NCBI GenBank assembly: GCA_023426545.1
Contig: JAFAAN010000139.1
Span: forward strand, 56,208-120,207
Source of the DNA: Pseudomonadota bacterium
Lineage (GTDB): Bacteria; Myxococcota; Myxococcia; Myxococcales; Myxococcaceae
Direction of reading: 5' to 3'
DNA length: 64,000 nt
In this document: in pieces, positions 43,842 through 53,885 of the stretch
How positions within the stretch are numbered: position 1 is the first letter of the stretch
Layout of the letters: the number at the start of each line of letters is the position of its first letter
Made by a program: the position numbers and the translations under genes
The notes under the pieces: generated by a model
The model's input: only the letters and a program-made list of their open reading frames with translations
Database searches by the model: none
What the model was told of the DNA's origin: nothing

Positions 43842-46277
43842 TCAGGGGGTGACCTCGATGGAGACGGCCAGATGGTCACTCGTCCCGTACACGGTGTTGA
43901 AGGCGGTCCTGAAGGCGTTGTCGAACGCGCGCTTGATCTGCTTCGACGAACCATGCGCCACCGTTGCCATGTCTGGAAAGCGCGTGAGGAAGAGGTCGAC
44001 GAAGCGCGGGGCGTTCACCGCGGCGAAGCCCACCGTCAGGATGTGGTCATAGGCGTGGCTCGTATATGAGCTGTGGACGCCCTTGACCTTCCGGAACATG
44101 GCCTCACCCTTTCGCAGGCTCGTGCGCGTCTCGAAGACGTGTGTCCGGTAGATACGCTGCAGCAACGCGTTCATGCAGTTCACCGCGGCGAGCGCGGCGG
44201 CCACGGCTCCCGCGTTGTCCGCCTGGAGCGCGTTCTCCGAGGCGAGCGCCGTATCTCCCAGCTGCGTCTGCGCACCGACGATGCCAGCTGCGGCGAAGAC
44301 GGCATGCCGGGCCGCAAGCCCGGCAATCCAGGCATTGCGGCGAGCCCCATTGGTGTTGGGGCTTGCCTGCGCCATGCCGTGCGCCGCGGTGGCGATCTCC
44401 ACCAGGAGCTCCGCCCGCACGCGAGGCGATGCCGGAGCGGCCGTGCGGCTGGCCGAGCACAGCGCGACCCGCGAATTGTTGAGCTGCATCGCGTTCGTCG
44501 CCGCCAGCACCTGCGCCGCCCGGGTGGCCACGTCCTGTGCGCACGTATGCGCGTTGACCAGCGTCAGCGTCCCCGGGACACACGCCGCGGTGGCGGTTCG
44601 GAGGTTGCCAATCGCCGTATTCACCGCGCCCACCGTGGCGGCCACTACCGCCGCGTCCGCGGCCTCATTTCCCAGGCGCCCGGCGAACCGCGCGAAGTGG
44701 ATCGCGTCCTGCGTATTGGCCACGGTCGCGGCCCGCGCCGCCAGGACGTCGAGCGTCCGAACCCGGGCCTCGATGATGGAGAGCGGCGTGACGAGGCCCC
44801 GCTTGACCAACGCGGCAACCGCGGCGTTGAGCGCCGTTGCACGGGCCTCGATGTCCGCGGCCAGCACCCCGTCTCCGGCGGGGGCCAGGGGATTCGCGGC
44901 CCCGGCTGCCGCCACCGCGGTGGCCAGCCCCGTTCGCGCCACGCCCACCGCCGGGTCCGCGAGCCCTGCCCCGATTGCCGCCGCGGCCTTCGCCTCCAGC
45001 TCCACGGCCAGCGACGCCGCCGCGAGCGCCCAGTGTGCTTCCTCGGCGGTGCCGATGGCAGCCAGCGACGCGGCGGCGGCCTCCTTGATCAGGTCCAGGT
45101 AGACATACGTGCGGATGCAGAGGGACTCGAGCCGGTCCCCGGCAAGAGTGCCGACATGGGGGAGCGCGGCAATCAGGTCGTCGATGGCCGTGACGAGCGC
45201 TGCGGCGCGCGCCTGGGCATTCGTTTCGTCCAATCCATCCTTGAGCCGGCAGTCCTTCCGGGCCACGTCCACGGCGTCCACGAGCGCGCTCGGGACGCCG
45301 GGCAGGTCATCACACGCATGGACCACGGCGACCCCGTTCTTGCCGGCCCAGAGCGCATGGCGCACGGCTTCGTCGTCTTCTGAGGGGACCCGGGCCAGGG
45401 CCGCCGCCGTCGCCGTGGACGCGGCATGCGCGAGCGCGCGCCGCTCGCTGACAAAGGTGAGGCAGGAGCTGAAGGCACCTTCCGTGAAGAGCTGGGCGCC
45501 CGCGCCCGCCATCGTGTCCACGGCCCCTGTGTTGTTGGCGTAGTTGAACTCGGTGCAGTTCGGGCGCGAGCAGGTATTGAAGTCGCCCATGATCACCACG
45601 GGCATCGTGCGCGCGGTCGATACCTCGGGAATGACGCCCAGCCTCCGCGTCCCCTCGATGGCGTACCTGTTCTTCTTTCCAGGCGCGCTGGACTTCGGCC
45701 CGGGGCTGGGAGAATGCGCGGCGACGAGCAGGAAGGAATGCCCCGTCGCGACCTCCTGGAACTGCACGAGATACGGACGCCGTTCTCCTGCGTCAGGGAA
45801 CTCGAGCACGTTGCCGCCCACATTCCAGGCGTAGCGCCCCGTATAGGTGCCGCCCAGGGCGCGTGCGGTTCCCCGGTTGGGGCCACCGCCGCCGCCCGTC
45901 GTGTGCCATCGCCACGGAAGCGCGCGGACGAGGTGTTCGGGGCCTTCGAGATGGAGCAGGTCGGCGTTGTAGAAAACGCAGATCGCCTCGTTCCTGTTGC
46001 CTCCGTTGGCGAGGTTGATGGGAGGCACGACTTCCCACTGGACGCCGGACTGTCCCCGCAGCGCGGTGCGCAGCGCCCACGCGGCGGTCTTCCCCGCTCC
46101 CGAGGCGAAGTCCCCGACCGAGAGGCTGGCTTTGAGCTTGGGCTCGATGATGACGAAGATGTCGTAGTTCGCGCCCGCCACGGGATTGACGGTATCGAGA
46201 ATCACCTGCTGCGGCGGATTCACGTTATGGCGCGTGCCAAAGTTCTTGATGTTCCATGACAGGATGCGAATGGGCAT
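43842..46277 (-). CDS. EEP-fold phosphohydrolase interrupted by a long Ala-rich insertion
   Basis: 811 residues. The N-terminal part is an endonuclease/exonuclease/phosphatase fold: RILSWNIKNFG (residues 4-14), FVIIEP (41-46), LVAAHSP (184-190) and VIMGDFNT (228-235). The fold's last motifs come only at AYDHILTV (742-749) and TSDHLAV (799-805). Between residues of about 277 and 705 lies an alanine-rich, mostly helical insertion with few charged pairs. The predicted metal and catalytic residues (N, E, H, D-x-N, D-H) are all present, so nuclease or phosphatase activity is plausible. It follows a large unknown gene by 18 nt, with GGAG before the ATG. No signal peptide is seen. Confidence 0.83.
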   Translation of the reverse strand: MPIRILSWNIKNFGTRHNVNPPQQVILDTVNPVAGANYDIFVIIEPKLKASLSVGDFASGAGKTAAWALRTALRGQSGVQWEVVPPINLANGGNRNEAICVFYNADLLHLEGPEHLVRALPWRWHTTGGGGGPNRGTARALGGTYTGRYAWNVGGNVLEFPDAGERRPYLVQFQEVATGHSFLLVAAHSPSPGPKSSAPGKKNRYAIEGTRRLGVIPEVSTARTMPVVIMGDFNTCSRPNCTEFNYANNTGAVDTMAGAGAQLFTEGAFSSCLTFVSERRALAHAASTATAAALARVPSEDDEAVRHALWAGKNGVAVVHACDDLPGVPSALVDAVDVARKDCRLKDGLDETNAQARAAALVTAIDDLIAALPHVGTLAGDRLESLCIRTYVYLDLIKEAAAASLAAIGTAEEAHWALAAASLAVELEAKAAAAIGAGLADPAVGVARTGLATAVAAAGAANPLAPAGDGVLAADIEARATALNAAVAALVKRGLVTPLSIIEARVRTLDVLAARAATVANTQDAIHFARFAGRLGNEAADAAVVAATVGAVNTAIGNLRTATAACVPGTLTLVNAHTCAQDVATRAAQVLAATNAMQLNNSRVALCSASRTAAPASPRVRAELLVEIATAAHGMAQASPNTNGARRNAWIAGLAARHAVFAAAGIVGAQTQLGDTALASENALQADNAGAVAAALAAVNCMNALLQRIYRTHVFETRTSLRKGEAMFRKVKGVHSSYTSHAYDHILTVGFAAVNAPRFVDLFLTRFPDMATVAHGSSKQIKRAFDNAFRTAFNTVYGTSDHLAVSIEVTP

Positions 46278-46295
46278 CGTCCACTCCGTCCGGGC

Positions 46296-47879
46296 TCAGA
46301 AGCCGATCCAGAACGTCCGCTCGCGCTGCGCGCGGTCCTCGTACTCGGACGCGTCGTCGAGCGCGGCGCGGGTCCGGAACTCGAAGCCGTCCGAATACAG
46401 GCGCAAGTAATGCTCGGTGTAGTCGTCTTCCTCCTGGGGCCAGGGGCTGGCCAATGACTGGAGGAAGGGCGACTGCTTCAGGGCACCGAATCGAACGTCG
46501 TGCTCGCTGCCGAGCCACGCCGTCACCATCGGGGACTCCCTGACATCCGCCACCGCCTCGAAGCGCCAGGTGCCATCGACCATGAGCGTGCCTTCGTGCG
46601 CCACCGTGACATCCCGCCCTTGCTCCTGCGGGGCTTCGATGAGCACCGTGGTCCGGAAGTCCTTGAACTGGAAGTGCGCGGGCTTCGGAACGAACGCGAC
46701 GTCCGAGGGGGCCTCCAGCGTGAAGGAGATGAGCGTCACCTTGCGATGAACCAGGTGGTAGCTCAGTGAGAACTCCCGCAGGTAGGCGCCCTTGTCCGCG
46801 GGCCACCCCAGGTGAGCGTACCAGTCGAAGCCCCCTACGAGGTTCGCGAGCTGCGATAGGTCCGGAAGCGCGAGGCGCAGCTTCTCCGAGGATTGAAAGA
46901 CGAGCACCGCCTCGTCATGGACATAGGGGGCCCAGAGCGAAACGCGCTGTTGCCCCAGCATCACCGCCGCGGTGACGCCAATCTGCGGGGCAATCTCGTC
47001 GGTGGAGACGGTCTGCCGCGATATCAGGTGGAAGCTGACCTTCCTCAATTCGAGCAATGGGTTCGAGGAAGGAATCCGGATCCTCCGGGGGCGGCTGCCC
47101 AGGCGGAGTTCCAGCATCGTCACCACCTCCGTGGGCAGCACCACCTCCTCGATCATGTCGGACACGCCCTCATCCCACTCGTCCTCCGCCGAGATCGTCC
47201 GCTCGAAGGTCACGCTGCGGCAGCTGCCGTACACGTCGATGGCCTTCTGGCCGAGAAACGCGTTGAGGTTGGCTCCCGCCCGGAGCTGCGCGACCAGGAT
47301 CGCATCCGACGAGGGAGGCCATTGACCGCTGGACCAGTAGGAGCGGAAGACGCACGTACACGAGAGCCCCCGCAGGTGCTCGAGCGCCGAGTGCCCGACG
47401 AGGCTCTCATGCAGAAGGCTCTCGAGGTACTCGCCGCCCATGTTGACGATCAGCTCCCCTGCGTAGTTGTCCCCCACGGGAAAGAAGGTGGCGATGACCC
47501 TGCGCTCGGCGAAGGTCCCCTCGATGCGCAGGATCGAGGCTCGCGGAATGTAGGCCCGCAGCTGCTTTCGCTCCACCCTGCCGTTCCCCCGCGCCAGGAC
47601 CGAGAGCTCCAGCGGCGTGCCGAGCTCGTGCTCCGGCTTCCAACCCGAGCGCGACGTCCTGAACTGGGTGAGCCGGATCCGCATGTCGGGCTTCGGCCTG
47701 GTGACCGCCACCTTCGCGTGAGCGATGCTGAGCACACCCTCGCCGAACAACGCCTCGGCCTGCCTCGCGAGCAGGGGCCCAAGCCGATCCACGTCCAGGT
47801 GCACGCCGCCCAGCTTCGACTGCTCACGCTGGACGTCTTCCACGAGCTGCAGAAACGGATGCGGCAAAGAGCCTCCCAC
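46296..47879 (-). CDS. large protein of unknown function, partner of the EEP gene
   Basis: About 527 residues, start uncertain. GTG at 47879 is used; a longer frame reaches ATG at 48062, but its first 60 residues look like read-through of non-coding DNA. The sequence is beta-rich with repeated strand patterns (RKQLRAYIPRASILRIEGTF, VVTMLELRLGSRPRRIRIPSS, RKVTLISFTLEAP), without enzyme motifs, signal peptide or membrane segment. The gap to the EEP gene is 18 nt, so the two make one transcript. It could be an immunity or adaptor protein, but there is no direct evidence. Confidence 0.55.
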   Translation of the reverse strand: MGGSLPHPFLQLVEDVQREQSKLGGVHLDVDRLGPLLARQAEALFGEGVLSIAHAKVAVTRPKPDMRIRLTQFRTSRSGWKPEHELGTPLELSVLARGNGRVERKQLRAYIPRASILRIEGTFAERRVIATFFPVGDNYAGELIVNMGGEYLESLLHESLVGHSALEHLRGLSCTCVFRSYWSSGQWPPSSDAILVAQLRAGANLNAFLGQKAIDVYGSCRSVTFERTISAEDEWDEGVSDMIEEVVLPTEVVTMLELRLGSRPRRIRIPSSNPLLELRKVSFHLISRQTVSTDEIAPQIGVTAAVMLGQQRVSLWAPYVHDEAVLVFQSSEKLRLALPDLSQLANLVGGFDWYAHLGWPADKGAYLREFSLSYHLVHRKVTLISFTLEAPSDVAFVPKPAHFQFKDFRTTVLIEAPQEQGRDVTVAHEGTLMVDGTWRFEAVADVRESPMVTAWLGSEHDVRFGALKQSPFLQSLASPWPQEEDDYTEHYLRLYSDGFEFRTRAALDDASEYEDRAQRERTFWIGF

Positions 47880-48065
47880 CAACGAAGACGGAGGCCTCCG
47901 ATGATACCTGTGAACCGTCGGAGAGATGCTGGCAAACCCAACGGTGCGATCGGCAAACTCCAACCGTGAGCCCGCGCGACGTGGCGGGCGACGTGCAGTC
48001 CCAGCCCCCTGCTCCGGAAGCGCCGCTCCCTTCGTAGGGCCCAGCCAGCACCTCGCAACCACGCG

Positions 48066-48665
48066 CTAGTCCTGCGGGTGCAACGCCCTCAACAGCGTCC
48101 CCAGCTTCTCCAGCGCCAGCCGCATGCGCGTCTTCACGGTGCCCAGCGGTTCCCCGGTCCGCTCGGCGATCTCCCGCTGCGAGAGGCCCTCGAAGTAGGC
48201 CAGCTCCACCACCTCGCGCTGCTCCGGGGGGAGCCGGGCCAGCGCCGCCCAGACGCGGAGGCGTGACTCACGCTGTCCCGCCGCCACATCCGGAGCAAGA
48301 GGCGCCGCGCTGACGGGAGCCGGCTCATGCGAGGCCCCCGCCACGGCACGGGCCACTGTCCCCTGTGCCCGCACCCGGTCGATGGCGCGCGTGCGCACAA
48401 TCGTCGTCACCCACGCCTGCAATCCGCCGCGTGCGGGGTCGAACTCGCGTGCACGGCGCCAGACTTCGAGGAAGGTCTCCTGCAGCACCTCTTCCGCGTC
48501 CTCACGGGTTGGCAGCAGCCTGAGCGCGATGGCGAAGCACCGGCCTCCGCAGCGCAGGTAGACCTCTCGCATGGCCGCTGCGCTCCCCAGTGCCACCTGC
48601 CGAAGGAGGGTTTGCTCTGACGCCAGGTCGCCTGCTCGGAGTCCAACGGTGGAGGGAGGCGCCAT
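48066..48665 (-). CDS. ECF-type RNA polymerase sigma factor
   Basis: 199 residues. Region 2 reads CFAIALRLLPTREDAEEVLQETFLEVWRR, and region 4 LPPEQREVVELAYFEGLSQREIAERTGEPLGTVKTRMRLALEKL with its helix-turn-helix. This is an ECF (SigK/RpoE-like) sigma factor. No anti-sigma gene with the usual overlap is adjacent. It is divergent from glgE; the 220-nt intergenic region holds both starts, so cross-regulation of the glucan operon is possible but unproven. Confidence 0.93.
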   Translation of the reverse strand: MAPPSTVGLRAGDLASEQTLLRQVALGSAAAMREVYLRCGGRCFAIALRLLPTREDAEEVLQETFLEVWRRAREFDPARGGLQAWVTTIVRTRAIDRVRAQGTVARAVAGASHEPAPVSAAPLAPDVAAGQRESRLRVWAALARLPPEQREVVELAYFEGLSQREIAERTGEPLGTVKTRMRLALEKLGTLLRALHPQD

Positions 48666-48885
48666 GTTCGTCCCGGGTAGCTCGTTCAGCGGGGCAGTTC
48701 CCAGCTTCAAGTATCGGCAGGCGGGCACCCGGGCGCGCCGTGCCTTCCAGGGTGGGCAGCGCCCACCCCCATCCTTAACGTTCACGAGCCAACGCGGTCG
48801 GCGTGAAAGGCGTCCAGCATCGACAACAGGCGCGATTCGCCACGAGGCCACGACAACCCAAGACCTATAAGGGCCGGCAGCCACC

Positions 48886-50883
48886 ATGACTGAACGACTC
48901 GGAAGCGTGTTCATCGAGGGAGTGAGCCCCGAGCTGGATGCCGGTCGTCACGCCGTGAAGCGCATCGTCGGAGAACGATGCGCCGTCGGAGCGGATGTCT
49001 TCAAGGAAGGCCATGACGTGCTGGTCGCCGTCATCCGCTGGCGGCAGGTGACGCCCAGGCCGCAGCAGACCGACTGGGCGGAAGTGCCCATGCGCTTCCT
49101 CGGCAACGATCGGTGGGAGGGCGAGTTCCCCCTGCACCACAACGGTCGCTACGAGTACACGATTGAAGCCTGGCCAGACCTCTTCCGGACCTGGACCTCC
49201 GAGCTGAAGCGAAAGGTGGATGCGGGCCGGGACGTGCGCAGCGAGCTGCTGGAAGGCGCCGCGCTGCTGGAGGGTGCCGCCAGCCGATCCCGCGCCGCGA
49301 AGCAGGAGGACGACGCACGCGTGCTGACCGAGGCCGCCGTCCGGCTGCGCCAGCCTCCCTCCCCGGACCTCCTCGCCGTCGCGCTGGCGCCCGAGCTGGC
49401 CACCATCGCGTCCGCCTATCCGGACCGGGCACTGGCGCGCAGATATGACAAGGTCCTGGAGGTCTTCGCGGACCGGGAGAAGGCGCGCTTCAGCGCCTGG
49501 TACGAGTTCTTCCCGCGCTCGGCGAAGCGGGACGGCGTCACCCATGGCACCTTGCGCGACGCGGAGGCCTGGCTGCCCTACATCCAGGAGCTGGGCTTCG
49601 ACACGGTGTACCTGCCGCCCATCCACCCCATCGGCCGGACGGCGCGCAAGGGGAAGAACAACAGCCTCACGGCGGGCCCTGACGATGTGGGCAGCCCCTG
49701 GGCCATTGGCGCCCCGGAGGGCGGGCACAAGGCCGTGCATCCCAGGCTTGGCACACTGGAAGACTTCCGCCACTTCGTGCAGGCGTCCCAGGACCACGGC
49801 ATCGAGGTGGCGCTGGACCTCGCCTTCCAGTGCTCACCGGACCACCCCTATGTGAAGGCGCATCCGGAGTGGTTCCAACACCGGCCGGACGGCACCATCA
49901 AGACGGCGGAGAATCCCCCCAAGCGCTACGAGGACATCGTCAACTTCGACTGGATGGGCCCCGCCCGGGAGTCGCTCTGGGCGGAGCTGGAGTCCGTGGT
50001 CCTCCACTGGGTGAAGCAGGGGGTGAACACCTTCCGCGTGGACAACCCACACACCAAGCCCATGCAGTTCTGGGCGTGGCTCATCCGGCGCGTCCAGGAG
50101 GCCCACCCCCAGGTGCTCTTCCTGTCCGAGGCCTTCACCCGCCCCAAGGTGATGAAGGCCCTGGCCAAGGTAGGCTTCACCCAATCGTACACCTACTTCA
50201 CGTGGCGCAACTTCAAGGGCGAACTGCAGGAGTACCTGGAGGAAATCACCCAGCCTCCGGTGTCGGACTACTTCCGCGGCAACCTCTGGCCCAACACGCC
50301 CGACATCCTTCCGGAGCTCCTCCAGAACGCGGGCCCTGGCGCCTTCCGGCTCCGCGCCGCCCTGGCGGGGACGCTGTCCTCGGCCTGGGGCATGTACTGC
50401 GGCTACGAGCTCTGCGAGGGCCGCCCCATCCCGGGCAAGGAGGAGTACACCGACTCGGAGAAGTACCAGCTCGTCGCGTGGGACCTGGAACGGCCCGGCA
50501 ACATCCGCGACTGGATCGCGCGCCTCAACGCCGCGCGCCGCACGCACCCCGCGCTGCACCAGTACGGGACGCTGCGCTTCTTCTCGGCCAACAACGACCG
50601 CGTTCTCTTCTACGGCAAGCGCACGCCGGACGGCGCCAGCACGGTGCTGGTGGCGGTGAGCCTGGACCCCTATTCCCCCCAGGAGGCGCTGCTCCACGTG
50701 CCCCTCGAATGGCTCGACGCGCGCCCGGACGAGACGTATCAGGTACACGAGCTGATGTCGGACCAGCGCTCGCTGTGGCAGGGTCCGGACGTGCAGGTTC
50801 GCCTGACACCCGAGCAGCCCGCGGCACTCTGGGCCGTCCACCGGTTCCGCCGCACCGAGAACGCGTTCGACTACTACGAGTGA
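48886..50883 (+). CDS. glgE: alpha-1,4-glucan:maltose-1-phosphate maltosyltransferase
   Basis: 665 residues. GlgE adds maltosyl units from maltose-1-phosphate to the non-reducing ends of alpha-1,4-glucan. The N-terminal beta domain is followed by the GH13_3 barrel: FDTVYLPPIHPIG, NTFRVDNPHTKP with nucleophile Asp386, VLFLSEAFTRP with acid Glu415, and LWPNTPDILPE, all characteristic of GlgE. It is the first of four co-directional genes (glgE, treS, mak, glgB), with gaps of 15 nt or overlaps. A TATAAG at 48866 is a possible -10 element. Confidence 0.97.
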   Translation: MTERLGSVFIEGVSPELDAGRHAVKRIVGERCAVGADVFKEGHDVLVAVIRWRQVTPRPQQTDWAEVPMRFLGNDRWEGEFPLHHNGRYEYTIEAWPDLFRTWTSELKRKVDAGRDVRSELLEGAALLEGAASRSRAAKQEDDARVLTEAAVRLRQPPSPDLLAVALAPELATIASAYPDRALARRYDKVLEVFADREKARFSAWYEFFPRSAKRDGVTHGTLRDAEAWLPYIQELGFDTVYLPPIHPIGRTARKGKNNSLTAGPDDVGSPWAIGAPEGGHKAVHPRLGTLEDFRHFVQASQDHGIEVALDLAFQCSPDHPYVKAHPEWFQHRPDGTIKTAENPPKRYEDIVNFDWMGPARESLWAELESVVLHWVKQGVNTFRVDNPHTKPMQFWAWLIRRVQEAHPQVLFLSEAFTRPKVMKALAKVGFTQSYTYFTWRNFKGELQEYLEEITQPPVSDYFRGNLWPNTPDILPELLQNAGPGAFRLRAALAGTLSSAWGMYCGYELCEGRPIPGKEEYTDSEKYQLVAWDLERPGNIRDWIARLNAARRTHPALHQYGTLRFFSANNDRVLFYGKRTPDGASTVLVAVSLDPYSPQEALLHVPLEWLDARPDETYQVHELMSDQRSLWQGPDVQVRLTPEQPAALWAVHRFRRTENAFDYYE

Positions 50884-50898
50884 CAACCCGAGAGGCGT

Positions 50899-52550
<1,652 letters not shown>

Positions 52551-52554
<4 letters not shown>

Positions 52555-53885
52555 ACACCCTGGATTTGACGAAGCTCCCCGAATACCTCAAGCACCAGCG
52601 CTGGTTCAGCGGAAAGGCCTGGCCCGTCAAGCACGTCACCGTGCTGGACCACGCCCCCCTCGAGTTCAGCGGCTGCGCCTTCAGCCTCGCGGTGGTCGAG
52701 GTCGTCTACGAGTTGGGAAGCCCCGAACGCTACCTGCTGCCCGTGCAGCCCTCCACCGAGGGCGTGCGCGATGCCCTGGAGAACGACGAGTGCCTGCGCG
52801 GCCTCTTCGAGCTCATCCGGACGGGCGGTCAGGTGGACTCCGCTTCCGGGCGCGTACAGGGCGAGTGGATTGGCGGGGAAGCCGACACGCTCATCATTCC
52901 CTCTCCGCCGAGCGTCCGGCGACTGATGGTGGAGCAGAGCAACACCTCGGTGGTGTTCGGGGAGCAGGTCATCCTCAAGATCATCCGGAAGCTGGAAGCC
53001 GGGCTGAATCCCGAGCACGAGGTGGGCCGCTTCCTCGCCACCAGGACATCCTTCCGGGCCACGCCGTCGCTGCTGGGCGCGCTGCACCTGGAGGGAACGG
53101 CTGGCGCGACGCTCGCGGTGGCCCACCGCTTCGTACCGAACGCGACGGATGGCTGGAAGTACACGCTGGATCGGCTGCGCCAGGAGCGCGCGGTGGGGCC
53201 GCGCATCCTGGGGGAGATGCGAGACCTGGGCATGCGCGTGGGCGAGCTTCACCTCGCCCTCGCCTCGGCCACGGAGGACGAGCCCTCATTCACCCCGGAG
53301 CCGCTCCTCCAGGAGGACCTCCAGCGCTGGAGCGCCTCCATCGTCGGAGAGCTGGGCGTAACGCTCGCGGAGGCGGTCCGGCTGCATCCCGACCTGGAGG
53401 ACCGGCGCGAAGCCCTCATCGACGCCGCCAGGCAATTGGCCCAGGTCTCCCCTGCCGGGCAGAAGATCCGCATCCACGGCGACCTCCACCTGGGCCAGGT
53501 GCTGCGTGCCAACGGCCAGTGGCTCATCTTCGACTTCGAGGGCGAGCCCGCGCGCTCCTTCACCGCGCGCCGGGAGAAGTACAGCGCGCTGCGGGACGTG
53601 GCGGGAATGATCCGATCGTTCGACTACGCGAAGGCCGCGGTGGAGCTGGAGGGCGGCACGCCGAACGAGCGTGCGCGCCCCATCCGCGATGCCTTCGTGG
53701 ACGGCTACCGGGAGGCGACGCGCGGCGCGGCCTTCCTGCCTTCGGATGAGGTGTCCTTCGAAGTCATGCTGCGTGCGTTCGAGCTGGAGAAGGTGCTCTA
53801 CGAAGTGCGATACGAGCTGCAGAACCGGCCCGACTGGGTGCGAATCCCCGTTGCGGCCCTCTTGCGCATGGAGGCATCCCAGTGA
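52551..53885 (+). CDS. maltokinase (Pep2/Mak-like)
   Basis: 444 residues. Phosphorylates maltose to maltose-1-phosphate, the GlgE substrate. LPEYLKHQRWFSGKAW is the family N-terminus; HGDLHLGQVLR and IFDFEGEPARSF are the aminoglycoside-phosphotransferase-like catalytic and metal-binding motifs. The GTG at 52551 is chosen: it overlaps the treS stop and GGAG lies 7 nt upstream. Its own stop overlaps the glgB GTG start, so three genes are translationally coupled. Length and motifs match known maltokinases. Confidence 0.93.

Noticed and set aside
47880..48062. 60-residue N-terminal extension of the large unknown gene
   Set aside because: Pro/Arg-rich with no fold-like pattern; GTG at 47879 gives a sensible start, though this remains uncertain.
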